NCBI GenBank assembly: GCA_021780355.1 | Contig: JAJXYX010000093.1 | Span: 1 to 49,115 of the forward strand | Length of the DNA stretch: 49,115 nucleotides | Direction: 5' to 3' | DNA from: a bacterium | GTDB taxonomy: Bacteria; Chlamydiota; Chlamydiia; Chlamydiales; SM23-39 | Part shown: piece after piece, positions 31,966-41,124 of the stretch | Position numbering within the stretch: the first letter of the stretch is position 1 | How the letters are laid out: the number at the start of each line of letters is the position of its first letter | The notes under the pieces: model-generated | The model's input: only the letters and a program-made list of their open reading frames with translations | Told to the model about the DNA's origin: nothing | The model's database searches: none | Translations under genes and position numbers: made by a program

Positions 31966-33638
31966 TTGTATTCTACTTGTTCCCGAACTTTTTCTCTGCG
32001 AGCTTCGCTTCTTTCCACAAGCTCTTTCATCATGTCAACCAAATTTTTGGCTGAATCAATGCCGCGATAATCGATTTGAGGTTCATAGGGGGAATTAAGC
32101 TGGTTCAATAGAGTGGGGACAAACTCTTGCTTTGTGACAAATCTTCTACCTAGTCCCGTCCTGCAAACATATTGGATGTTTCCCTGCTCCCAAGAAATGG
32201 GGGTTCGATCGCAAACGACAAGCGGAGCTCCGGCAGCAACGGCATCAGAAAGAGTCCCCCCTCCGCCTTTAGCTGAAACCAAAACGCCTCGGTAGCCGCT
32301 AGGTCCTATAGGCTGAGCCGCCATAGCGGCTAATTCCCCCATCGGCTCTTCCTCCAGCCAGCCCAAAATATTGACCTTTAGCTGGGGGTGCCCGAAATCT
32401 TTAAATGTGACATCCAGCCGATCTTTTTGCCGCTGATTTTTTCCCGTTACGACAAAAAGATGGATTTTAGGTAGTAAATTCCCAGCTCCTGGATTTTGAT
32501 TCTTTTCATAATGCTCTTTTAAAAGCTTGGCATACCCATTTTGCACTCCTTGTCCACCGGCCACTAAAACAACAACCTGGGCATCAGGATCCACTCGATA
32601 GTTCTGACGCAAAGCAGCCAGTTCGTCTTCAGAATATTTTTTCAAAAATGCGCCTCTAACGGGCAAGCCACCAAAACGGATTTGATTTGGACTTAAATTT
32701 TTGTTAAGCTCGCGAGCCAACTCATCTTCCAGAGGAATCATCACGCTGCGAAGAAAATCAGGGTTAGAGACATCTTCCGGTCTTTCAATTCCATGAACTT
32801 CTGGATCAAAGTCCGTAGCGACGCTCAAAATAGGTCTTTCAGCTTGATAAGCCGATGTTTCAATGGCGCTCAAGTAACGGTCAAAACAAGAAATCACCAG
32901 ATCCGTTCTACCCCTCTTTTCTAAAGAGAGCAAAAATTCATCTGCCTTTAATTGGCGGGCAGCGGCATCTTCCGTTCCAAACATCCAATTGATGAAACGC
33001 AAAACAAACCAAAGATTATGGCGCATAAGAAAATTGAGCACGTCGATAGAAGAAAAGCGCCTCTGCGATAAGGAGTAGACAAAATCGAATTTCAGCAAAA
33101 CTTCTTCATCTGCGTCTACCTTATATACGTGGCCCCCTTCAGCTGCGACTAGATTTCCGCAGCGGTCTTCCACAACTCTATGTCCCCCTCCAAACTGCCA
33201 ACTAAACGACGTTACGGAGCGATGGGTCAATGCCCCATCAAGTCTAGTAGACTCAGGACATTCAACCCAGCGAATCGGTCGATTTTGCAGCATCAGCCAG
33301 GTAGATTTTAGCTGATCTTGGGGATGCTGAACTCCCCGCTCTTTTACATGGCAGCAGCAATATCTATGCAAGGGATAACCTAAACGATCAGAGACAACAT
33401 CATCCATCTCTCTCAAAAATTTAGTAAACCTGCCTAACATACAAGCTTCATCAGAAGCAGAAAGAGAAAAAGATTCTTTTAATTTACAAAATTCTAGAAC
33501 AATCTTACGAAACACCCCGTCGCATCGATCGATCAAAGCGCTTACTTCTTCGTTAGGACCCAATGAACCTGCGTTAAAAATTTTACTCAAATCAGACAGG
33601 TCAACTACCTGAGAGTGTCCCGGAAAAACTTTCTGCAT
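31962..33638 (-). CDS. GT28-like glycosyltransferase-domain protein, 558 aa
   Basis: I use the ATG at 33638, preceded by AAGAAGAGG. The N-terminal 230 residues have no recognisable domain. The C-terminal part has a GT28/MGDG-synthase-like layout: VVVLVAGGQGVQNGYAKLLKEHY, then IHLFVVTGKN, VNILGWLEEEPMGELAA, and the donor-site VLVSAKGGGGTLSDAVAAGAPLVVCDRTPISWEQGN. The GGGGT..D...G motif with a nearby WE.GN matches UDP-sugar-binding loops. It may glycosylate a lipid or a protein. In some chlamydiae, large proteins with such a domain are suspected effectors, but no secretion signal can be verified here. A long AT-rich leader (33663-33901) separates it from the HECT gene. Confidence 0.72.
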   Translation of the reverse strand: MQKVFPGHSQVVDLSDLSKIFNAGSLGPNEEVSALIDRCDGVFRKIVLEFCKLKESFSLSASDEACMLGRFTKFLREMDDVVSDRLGYPLHRYCCCHVKERGVQHPQDQLKSTWLMLQNRPIRWVECPESTRLDGALTHRSVTSFSWQFGGGHRVVEDRCGNLVAAEGGHVYKVDADEEVLLKFDFVYSLSQRRFSSIDVLNFLMRHNLWFVLRFINWMFGTEDAAARQLKADEFLLSLEKRGRTDLVISCFDRYLSAIETSAYQAERPILSVATDFDPEVHGIERPEDVSNPDFLRSVMIPLEDELARELNKNLSPNQIRFGGLPVRGAFLKKYSEDELAALRQNYRVDPDAQVVVLVAGGQGVQNGYAKLLKEHYEKNQNPGAGNLLPKIHLFVVTGKNQRQKDRLDVTFKDFGHPQLKVNILGWLEEEPMGELAAMAAQPIGPSGYRGVLVSAKGGGGTLSDAVAAGAPLVVCDRTPISWEQGNIQYVCRTGLGRRFVTKQEFVPTLLNQLNSPYEPQIDYRGIDSAKNLVDMMKELVERSEARREKVREQVEYN

Positions 33639-33662
33639 AAACAGCCTCTTCTTTTTCACCAA

Positions 33663-33901
33663 AAACTTTATCTCAGAAAAAAATAAAATTCAATATAAAA
33701 ACAAAAAATATATAAATTTCAAAAAAACAAAAACTCAGAAATTGAAAACAAAATAAAATAAAATTTAAACTTAAAACTGACCAAAAAAACGAACTATTTA
33801 TTTTACGCAGATTACCCATGCAAAAAAAGACGAATCGGTTGATAATTAATTAAACAAACCATATAATTATCATCAAGAAACAATTGCAAAGGATTTTTAA
33901 C
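33663..33901. promoter_or_regulatory. Very AT-rich divergent intergenic region
   Basis: Over 200 bp of almost pure A/T with many A-runs separate two divergent genes. It must carry the HECT-gene promoter and that of the GT28-like gene. The composition resembles regions bound by silencing proteins or a transferred segment, but no specific site is recognisable. Confidence 0.4.
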
Positions 33902-35320
33902 ATGACAAGTCCCGTAAATTTTAAATCACACCATCAAATCCATTTTATAACGGAAGGCGACAGGCAAGCCAACGGAACCCTTGATTTCTTGCAGCAAGCC
34001 GGCATTTTGACTCCCGAAAATGAAAAAGCTGTTTTTGTTGATAACATAGCCAATTTAGATACCCTTAGCGAAGGGATCGAAACTTTACATGACGCTCGCA
34101 TATTAACACAGGAAAATTTCGACGCTCTTTTATCTAACAACGGCCTGCACGCAGAGGGGATTGCCCGAAGTATCGTACGGTTACATCTTCTAGGTATGTT
34201 AACGCCGGAGAATCGGCAAGCCCTCTTAGAAAGAGGTGGGGCGAGAGCTGCGCTGATCTGCATGACCTTAATTACATCTGTAGCTTCTCCTTCGATCAAA
34301 AACGCTTTTCAAGTACGCCCCGATGATTTGCGCTTCCATCCTCAAGAAGTACTGCAAAGATGGATTCAATTGCCTCGCCCCCCTTCCACCATTGAATTTT
34401 TAACAAACGCTAATGAAGCTCAACCAGGAGTCGATGGAGGAGGACCCTCCGCGCAATTTTATACAGAGCTGACAGAAAATCTGTTGAAAGAAGGTGTCGT
34501 TTTTTCATCTGTAGACGAAAAAACTGGCATGCCCAGAAATGCAAACTTTGATCTACATGGTAAAACCATTTCTCAAATCGGAACTCTACTTACTCATATG
34601 TATAAGCGAAGTCTTATCTCAGGAAGAATTTTGCCAGATGAGTTTTTTGCCCTTCTTGCGATCGTAAAAAATGAAAACGACTCTTTAAGCATGCAAAGAA
34701 AAATCGTAGAGATTTTGCAAATAGGTCCAACCCCCCTCATGCAAGCCTGGCTCGACGGAGACGCCTCCAAAAAAGAGGAGGTATTAAAAGCTTTTAGGGA
34801 TATTGAAATGGATCCTAAGTTAGATTTTTCCGACGAGGATTTACACAAGAAAACAAACGAATGGATCCAAGAAGCAGTAGATCCTTATTTGAAAATAGCC
34901 CGCGCGTTTCTTTCCGGAATTTCCGACTCATTAGAAGCCGATCTTCATCCCGAAACAGCTATTGCCATCAGTGCACAGCTTCAAGGAAATCCTGTCGCGC
35001 CCCAAGCGCTCATCGCTTCTTTTCGCATGAACTCAAACAACCCTGTCGTGTTAGAAAAATTCGAATGGATAAAAGAACGGATCAATCTAGAACATCAGAT
35101 GGAAGGCTCAACCTGGATCCTACGATTTTTCTTTTGCATCACTGCCCAAAAAGCTTTGAAAATCGGCGATTTCGTAGATATTTACGAATCTATGGATGAA
35201 AGATGTACAGCCTACACCTGCGTTAAACGTTTAAATATCCCAGCGAATCCCTCGACTAAAGAAGAATTCTTTGAAAGGCTTGATCAATTGATGGCGGATG
35301 ATACCTTTAGCATGGCTTAA
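33902..35320 (+). CDS. HECT-type E3 ubiquitin ligase candidate
   Basis: 472 residues from ATG 33902 (RBS AAAGGA). Residues 25-125 hold three 32-33-residue helical repeats marked by ILTPEN, ILTQEN and MLTPEN, a likely substrate-binding module. From residue 165 the protein resembles a HECT N-lobe (ANEAQPGVDGGGPSAQFYTEL, matching the eukaryotic E.GVDaGG..REff). At the C-terminus it shows a HECT C-lobe, with AYTCVKRLNIP and Cys440 exactly 33 residues from the end counting the Cys, the same as human E6AP, and a Phe at position -4 (TFSMA), which is important for HECT catalysis. The role would be to accept ubiquitin from a host E2 as a thioester and modify host proteins. Delivery by type III secretion is inferred, not seen. 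An orphan fold relative is the main alternative. Confidence 0.8.
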   Translation: MTSPVNFKSHHQIHFITEGDRQANGTLDFLQQAGILTPENEKAVFVDNIANLDTLSEGIETLHDARILTQENFDALLSNNGLHAEGIARSIVRLHLLGMLTPENRQALLERGGARAALICMTLITSVASPSIKNAFQVRPDDLRFHPQEVLQRWIQLPRPPSTIEFLTNANEAQPGVDGGGPSAQFYTELTENLLKEGVVFSSVDEKTGMPRNANFDLHGKTISQIGTLLTHMYKRSLISGRILPDEFFALLAIVKNENDSLSMQRKIVEILQIGPTPLMQAWLDGDASKKEEVLKAFRDIEMDPKLDFSDEDLHKKTNEWIQEAVDPYLKIARAFLSGISDSLEADLHPETAIAISAQLQGNPVAPQALIASFRMNSNNPVVLEKFEWIKERINLEHQMEGSTWILRFFFCITAQKALKIGDFVDIYESMDERCTAYTCVKRLNIPANPSTKEEFFERLDQLMADDTFSMA

Positions 35321-35426
35321 ACAAGCAGAGATAGAGCGCGAAACTCGACCTCAAAAAAAATAATTTTAACCTTGAAAACCACTACTTAAAAGGGTAAAGT
35401 TATGGCAAAAAAAAAGAGAGCATTTT

Positions 35427-36773
35427 ATGGTTTTTATAATTAACAAACTTTCTCCTTGCTTCCCTTGCTTTAAAACTAAAAAAAACACTCCAAAAGAAGA
35501 TCTCTTTTTTGAAAAAATACGAAAAATTTGGCCAACAGTTCCAGATCAGCTTAAAGAACATGCCGATTTTTGTGAATTTCTTTATACCTCTCGATTAATT
35601 TTTACGATGGTGGGCTATAAAAACTCACTAGACCAACAAGATGAAGAAACAGCCCCCTCCGAAATGCGCAAAGTCATTCATTTTAGCGAGGTCGACGGAC
35701 AACCGTGTCTTTGGAAAGAAGGCCGGTGGGTTCATTGGGATGACATCAAGGAACAACTGATTTGTGATCCATCTAGGAAAGAGATCGTCAGCAGAGACGA
35801 TCTTCAAACAGTATGGAACTACTATTACAATCCTGAAAGCGGCGAATCTGGCTTATGCCCTTCAAGCCGTTACAACAATGTCCGACCTGTCTATTTGCTG
35901 ACTCAAAAGGAGATGACGGCTTTAGGAATCACCCGGGAAAATCCCTGCCTTCTTCAAGTCTTTACCTCAAACAACTCTATGATTCCTAAGCTCTCTCATG
36001 TAGGTCTTAGAATCATCAACCAAAATGGCTACGTCTATTCTCTAGGATTTGAAACTCCCAACACGGAAACTCCCTTTCCTCAACAAAAAATCACCGGCAG
36101 TTATGATGCTGTCATCTCCTCTTTGGATTATGACGAGTTCTCTAACTTTAAAACGAGAAGAGTCACCACATTCGCTAGAAGCGAAAAGCAGTTTCAATCT
36201 GCTTTAGATAAAATTACAGAATATAGTCAAAGAGACCTAAGGTTCAATCGCGCCCATCAAAATTGCGCCACTTATACGACAGATATCATGCGATCTGCTG
36301 GCATAGAGCCCCCCTCTATTGCAGCGCCCGCTCTGAGCGCATTAGAAGAATGGGTAAACGACACGATTCCTTACGTAGGTCCAACTCTTCACGGAACAGG
36401 CTGGGTCATTAAACGAATTTTCCTCTTTGGAGCCGAGCTGCCTTTTCTCGGACACGGCGTCCGCGCGATCATCTTTCTTGCTAAAAAAATCAACACATTA
36501 TTTAGCGCTCTTTTCTTGATCCTGTTGGGAGCCAGAGAAGGCTCGGAGCCAAAAGCGGAAGAAAATGAAGTTGACAACAGAAATGGACTTACTTACTTCG
36601 ACAGGCTTTATACGAAATGGAACGATCTATTTGACGACAAACGATGCGTGGCCCATTCGGTTAAAAGATTCGTAGACTGGCAGCTCGAAGAGCAAAGAGA
36701 CCGAACGCTCACTTACGGCTATGCAGGCCCTCAATTCTATATTACAAAACCAATAGAAATACAAACAGTTTAA
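35427..36773 (+). CDS. Putative permuted papain-fold cysteine hydrolase
   Basis: 448 residues. The central domain has His191 in LSHVGLRIINQNGYVYSLGFE followed after about 90 residues by NCATYTTDIMRSAGI with Cys280. The His-before-Cys order and the NC(A/T)..T motif are those of circularly permuted papain folds (YiiX/LRAT and PPPDE types), which include proteases, deubiquitinases and acyltransferases. A C-terminal hydrophobic stretch (about 345-385) could anchor it. It is directly downstream of the HECT-like gene, which raises the idea of a paired ligase and deubiquitinase. A small upstream ATG (35402) with a good RBS opens a 13-codon frame with an A9 tract; loss of one A would join it to this gene. 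Confidence 0.65.
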   Translation: MVFIINKLSPCFPCFKTKKNTPKEDLFFEKIRKIWPTVPDQLKEHADFCEFLYTSRLIFTMVGYKNSLDQQDEETAPSEMRKVIHFSEVDGQPCLWKEGRWVHWDDIKEQLICDPSRKEIVSRDDLQTVWNYYYNPESGESGLCPSSRYNNVRPVYLLTQKEMTALGITRENPCLLQVFTSNNSMIPKLSHVGLRIINQNGYVYSLGFETPNTETPFPQQKITGSYDAVISSLDYDEFSNFKTRRVTTFARSEKQFQSALDKITEYSQRDLRFNRAHQNCATYTTDIMRSAGIEPPSIAAPALSALEEWVNDTIPYVGPTLHGTGWVIKRIFLFGAELPFLGHGVRAIIFLAKKINTLFSALFLILLGAREGSEPKAEENEVDNRNGLTYFDRLYTKWNDLFDDKRCVAHSVKRFVDWQLEEQRDRTLTYGYAGPQFYITKPIEIQTV

Positions 36774-36792
36774 CTAAAAGGAAACTAGAGTT

Positions 36793-37809
36793 ATGATAGA
36801 TGCAGCTCTTCGATTTTTGACCGAGTCTACGCCTCCGCGAGACAATTACGTATTAAATGGATTCGAGTCGGCTGGCAATGCTTTTTTATTTCCCGCGTCG
36901 AGCATTCTTACTCTTTCCCAAGTAAAAAACCCCTCTAACGAGCTACATCTACATCGTCTACGGGCAGCTCAAACCGTGGCCTTAGGGTTTTTCACTCTTC
37001 CTCTCACTCTGATCGGCGCTGTTTTAAAAGGAATCGGCCAAGCAATCCCTCATCCTACGATTACCGCCTCCGACGCCGACGTAGAGCAAACCAATCCTTT
37101 GAAAATTCAACAATGCTACGATTTGTCCGCCGCCTTCAATCAAGTTTGTCTTGAGAATGGTTTTGTTTCCGAGTCAGGTCTACCTCTTTTTTACATGTGC
37201 TCAGGAACAGCGCTAGGAGCCGTTCGACACCAAGGCATCATTCCCTGGGACGATGATTGCGACTTTGTCGTCTTTCAAGAACATGAAGAGCGTTTTCGCA
37301 CATTATTCGATAAGCTGCGAGAAGTTGGCATTGAAATCACCAATCTACGATTCGACAGTACATATAAGATGCAGTTTTCTGCTAAAAAAATCGAAGAAAT
37401 GTACGGCAAAAAAGCTTCCCCTGAAACAATAGGCGCTATTGATATTTTTATTTGGAGCAAAATGTCAGATGGGTCCTATACCTACGACAAACCAATCAGC
37501 CGGCATCGATGGCCCAAAGAATATTTTTCTCCAGAAGATCTAGCTGAAGGATTTGAACTCAAAGAGTTCGGGCCTCAAAAAACGCCTCTTCCTTTACTCA
37601 AAAAACCCGACAACTATCTGAGCCGCTACTACGGACCTAATTTCAAAACCCACGGGATCAGAACCCACGGCCATCTTAACGTTTGTTTGGGCAATAGAAA
37701 TATACAAATCCCTTTCTTTAAACTCGAAGCCCACTACTTTGAAATCACAAAATGGAAAGATCGCTATGCGGAAGGACTCCCTCCCGCATCGAAACAAAAA
37801 ATCGTTTAA
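36793..37809 (+). CDS. LicD-family nucleotidyl/phosphotransferase-like protein
   Basis: 338 residues. The LicD domain begins about residue 100: FYMCSGTALGAVRHQGIIPWDDDCDFVV carries the strand-turn GT.LGavRh.g.iPwDDD.D motif that holds the catalytic acids. IDIFIWSK and the late YLSRYYGPNFKTHGI follow. The family includes phosphocholine transferases that decorate surface glycans, and fukutin relatives that transfer ribitol phosphate. It may modify chlamydial surface lipids or, given the two neighbours, a host glycan or protein. The first 90 residues are an added, partly hydrophobic N-terminal domain. It is 19 bp after the cysteine hydrolase gene and overlaps cydB by 4 bp at its end. Confidence 0.85.
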   Translation: MIDAALRFLTESTPPRDNYVLNGFESAGNAFLFPASSILTLSQVKNPSNELHLHRLRAAQTVALGFFTLPLTLIGAVLKGIGQAIPHPTITASDADVEQTNPLKIQQCYDLSAAFNQVCLENGFVSESGLPLFYMCSGTALGAVRHQGIIPWDDDCDFVVFQEHEERFRTLFDKLREVGIEITNLRFDSTYKMQFSAKKIEEMYGKKASPETIGAIDIFIWSKMSDGSYTYDKPISRHRWPKEYFSPEDLAEGFELKEFGPQKTPLPLLKKPDNYLSRYYGPNFKTHGIRTHGHLNVCLGNRNIQIPFFKLEAHYFEITKWKDRYAEGLPPASKQKIV

Positions 37810-38825
37810 TAACTAGAAGGATCTAGCCGCACTTTTCCTCGGAAAATACGGTAAATCCAAAAACCATAGGCTAAAACGAGCGGCACTCCGATCGCTACTA
37901 CGACAAGTAAATTCACCAAGCTTGCATGAGTGGAAGCTGCGTTATAAATCGTTAAACTATGCGCGGCCGGTTCCACTGTGGAATAGACCAAATAGGGATA
38001 CATGCCCAAGCCGAAAACACTGACCAGCAAAGCAATACTCACACAGGAAAAAATAAAGGCCCAGCCGTCATTTCTTTTACGCACCTGCCAAGGAATAGCA
38101 AAAATGCTCAGTAGCGCTAAAAGAGGCACCAGCATGAAAATGGGATACTTTTGCATTTGATGCATCATTCTAGGCATGTACATGATCGTCGCAATGGTCG
38201 TTGCAAGATAGCAAACAAGAAAGAATCCAATAGCTCGATTAATCCAATGCCGCACGACCTCATGCGCCTGTCCCTCTGTTTTCATCGTAAGATAGATCGC
38301 GCCATGCATAGCGAAAAGAGCCATCCCCGTAACGCCTACTAGCAGAGAATAAGGGTTGAGAAGCTGCCAAAAGCCTCCATGGTAATCTTGAGATGCATCA
38401 AGAGGAATCCCTATGATCAGATTTCCGATCACAACGCCTGCCACAACACCGGTGACTACGCTAGAGAGGAAAAAGACAAAATCCCAAATTTTACGCCAAA
38501 CTAAAGATTCTTGCTTACTGCGAAACTCAATAGCCACAGCGCGGAAAATAAGACCTGCAAGCAAAAACATGAGCAAGGTGTAAAAACCTGAAAAAATCGT
38601 AGCATAAGCGTTCGGAAAGCCTGCCAGTAAGCCCCCCATAACAATGATGATCCACACTTCATTGCCGTCCCAAACAGGACCTATGGCATTGAGAAAAATG
38701 CGTCGCTGAACATCATTTTTAGCAAACAGGTGGAGAGCTCCTACCCCCAAATCAAAACCATCTAATACGGTATACATAACCATCGAGATCCCAATAATCG
38801 CATACCAAAGCGTTTCCAAATCCAT
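37806..38825 (-). CDS. cydB: Cytochrome bd quinol oxidase subunit II
   Basis: 339 residues with about eight or nine membrane segments. The opening LETLWYAIIGISMVMYTVLDGFDLGVGAL is characteristic, with the conserved NAIGPVWDGNEVWIIIVMGG motif. With CydA it forms the high-affinity bd oxidase that reduces oxygen at low concentration. It is 3 bp downstream of cydA. No cydX or cydCD is nearby. Confidence 0.96.
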   Translation of the reverse strand: MDLETLWYAIIGISMVMYTVLDGFDLGVGALHLFAKNDVQRRIFLNAIGPVWDGNEVWIIIVMGGLLAGFPNAYATIFSGFYTLLMFLLAGLIFRAVAIEFRSKQESLVWRKIWDFVFFLSSVVTGVVAGVVIGNLIIGIPLDASQDYHGGFWQLLNPYSLLVGVTGMALFAMHGAIYLTMKTEGQAHEVVRHWINRAIGFFLVCYLATTIATIMYMPRMMHQMQKYPIFMLVPLLALLSIFAIPWQVRKRNDGWAFIFSCVSIALLVSVFGLGMYPYLVYSTVEPAAHSLTIYNAASTHASLVNLLVVVAIGVPLVLAYGFWIYRIFRGKVRLDPSSY

Positions 38826-38828
38826 CGT

Positions 38829-40202
38829 TTACACTCCACTTCTTGAATAATCTCGATATAATATGTCATCTTCGTTCAAGGGGATTGCCTCGGGACCTTG
38901 TTTAATTTTTCGATCGAGGAGAAAAATAAATAAAGCAAATAGTAAGGCGTAAATCACCACAAACATGCAAAGAGAACCAAGAACTTGACCTGCAGAAATA
39001 TTGGAAGAGAGACCTTCACTCGTTTTTAAATGATGCCAAACAACCCAAGGCTGCCTTCCCACTTCAGCGGCAATCCAGCCCGACTGCTGGGCGATATGAG
39101 GCAACCCCACAGAAAGCACCAACGTCCAAAGAAGCCAAGGTTTACGTTCCAACGTCCCCTTTTTCCAATGCCAGCACGCGAATAAAGCAATCAAAAACAT
39201 GACAGCCCAAAGCCCTACCATCAAATGGTAAACCTGAAAAACGAAGGGCACATTAGGCCATTGCTCTCTAGGAATTTGATCTAAACCTTTGACTGGCGTG
39301 TGAAAATTTCCATAAATGAGCCAGCTAAGAGCCCCTGGAATTTTCAAAGCATGCACCTTTTCATTTTTCGAATCCACCCAGCCAATCACAGAAAGGGGGG
39401 TATTTCCTTCCGTCTGATAAAGTCCTTCAAAAGCGGCCAATTTAGCAGGTTGATACTCGGCAACAACATTGGCGCTGCTATGGCCTGAAAATGCTTGCAA
39501 GATCAAAGAACCGGCTGCAACGACTAAACTAATCTTCATCATCGGACGGGCGACCGTCAGATGCCGCTTTTTCATGAGATAAAAAGCGCTGACGCTCATC
39601 ACGAAAAAGGCGCCCGTCACCCAGCAAGCCAGCACGGTATGTGTCAATCTGTCTATTGTCGAAGGGTTAAACACCATCGTCCAAAATCCATCGATCACGG
39701 CGCGCGATCCTGTAGCCGTTTCCGCAATTTTAAATCCAGCCGGCGTCTGCATCCATGAATTAGCCACAATAATCCAAACGGCGCTAAAATGGGCGCCTAA
39801 AGCGACGCAAATGGTTGAAAAATAATGCATCTTCGGGCCCACGCGATCCCAACCGAAGAGCAAAACACCTAAAAATCCAGCTTCTAAAAAGAACGCAAAA
39901 ATTCCTTCAGCAGCTAACGCATTGCCAAAAACATCCCCGACAAATCGAGAGTAATGGGCCCAATTGGTTCCAAAAGCAAATGTTTGCACAAGGCCAGTTG
40001 CCACTCCAACTGCAAAAACCAAAGCAAAAATTTTGGTCCAAAAATGGCTCATTTCTTTATATTTATGATCTTTAGTTTTCAAGTAAATCCCTTCCATGAT
40101 TACCAGCATAAGACCGAGTCCGATACTTATAGGAGGGAACAAATAATGGAAGCAGACATTCAATGAAAACTGAATTCGAGATAATAAAAAAACATCATCC
40201 AT
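38829..40202 (-). CDS. cydA: Cytochrome bd quinol oxidase subunit I
   Basis: 457 residues with about nine membrane segments. Landmarks: [26 protein letters not shown] with the heme b595 His19, [40 protein letters not shown] and the Q-loop region ([19 protein letters not shown]). The Q-loop is of the short type. It transfers electrons from quinol to oxygen. It is followed by cydB and divergent from cdaA; the 40203-40326 gap carries both promoters. This order and orientation match what I recall from C. trachomatis. Confidence 0.97.
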   Translation of the reverse strand: MDDVFLLSRIQFSLNVCFHYLFPPISIGLGLMLVIMEGIYLKTKDHKYKEMSHFWTKIFALVFAVGVATGLVQTFAFGTNWAHYSRFVGDVFGNALAAEGIFAFFLEAGFLGVLLFGWDRVGPKMHYFSTICVALGAHFSAVWIIVANSWMQTPAGFKIAETATGSRAVIDGFWTMVFNPSTIDRLTHTVLACWVTGAFFVMSVSAFYLMKKRHLTVARPMMKISLVVAAGSLILQAFSGHSSANVVAEYQPAKLAAFEGLYQTEGNTPLSVIGWVDSKNEKVHALKIPGALSWLIYGNFHTPVKGLDQIPREQWPNVPFVFQVYHLMVGLWAVMFLIALFACWHWKKGTLERKPWLLWTLVLSVGLPHIAQQSGWIAAEVGRQPWVVWHHLKTSEGLSSNISAGQVLGSLCMFVVIYALLFALFIFLLDRKIKQGPEAIPLNEDDILYRDYSRSGV

Positions 40203-40326
40203 ACATCAACCTGCATTTCACAAAATTTCTTTTCAACCATTTAATCTTTTAAGTCAACCCATTTTGCTCTTGTCACGAATCGTGCTAACAGGGTAAAATC
40301 ACTCTCAGGGTAACCTCTAAGGCAGC

Positions 40327-41124
40327 ATGAGTTTTTTTTATTCGATCACGCCTTTTTTTGAGATCATGATTATTGCACTCATGATCAACTACCTGCTTTC
40401 CTTTTTTTGGAATACCAAATCCATGGACTTGGTGTTAGGTTTTTTTGCCTTTTTATTTATTTTGGCCGCCTCCAGCTGGCTCAATTTGCCCGTTCTTCAT
40501 AAAATCATGATCTTGCTCGGCAATGTACTCGTCATTGCCGTCATCATCATTTTTCAACCAGAACTGCGGGTCGCCTTATCTAAATTGAGCTTTAAAAGTA
40601 AAAGATACAGAGAAATCACAGAATTCGACAAATTTCTCGACCAGTTAGCCGCTAGCATCTATCGCATGTCAGAAAAAAGAGTCGGAGCTCTCGTCGCTTT
40701 GGAAAACGAAGATTCGCTGGCCGAATATGCTCAAAAGGCAGTGCCCCTTAACGCCGCTTTTTCTCCCGAGCTTTTAGAAACAATTTTTGCGGTCAATACG
40801 CCCCTGCACGACGGCGCTGTTTTACTCAGAGACCAATCCATTTTAGCCGCGGCTGTCATTCTTCCCTTAGCGGAAGACTCTACGCAATTGGCTAAATCCA
40901 TGGGCACAAGACATAGAGCCGGACTTGGGCTCAGCTACCTGACTGACGCGCTCGTCATCGTTGTGTCAGAAGAGACCGGAAAAGTCTCCATCGCGCGAGA
41001 AGGGATCATGACGCGAGGCATTAAAATTGATCGTTTTAAAGGAATCATTCGCAGCATCTTTAACCCACCGCCTAAAATGAACCCTCAAACAAAATTCAAT
41101 TTCCTGGAGTGGTTGAAAACGTGA
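40327..41124 (+). CDS. cdaA: Membrane diadenylate cyclase
   Basis: 265 residues. Three N-terminal membrane helices (about 5-80) are followed by a DAC domain with LHDGAVLLRD (DGA motif) and STQLAKSMGTRHRAGLGLS (RHR motif), the two ATP-binding signatures. It makes c-di-AMP from two ATP. In Chlamydia this c-di-AMP activates host STING. RBS CTAAGG precedes the ATG. It overlaps the next gene by GTGA. Confidence 0.96.
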   Translation: MSFFYSITPFFEIMIIALMINYLLSFFWNTKSMDLVLGFFAFLFILAASSWLNLPVLHKIMILLGNVLVIAVIIIFQPELRVALSKLSFKSKRYREITEFDKFLDQLAASIYRMSEKRVGALVALENEDSLAEYAQKAVPLNAAFSPELLETIFAVNTPLHDGAVLLRDQSILAAAVILPLAEDSTQLAKSMGTRHRAGLGLSYLTDALVIVVSEETGKVSIAREGIMTRGIKIDRFKGIIRSIFNPPPKMNPQTKFNFLEWLKT

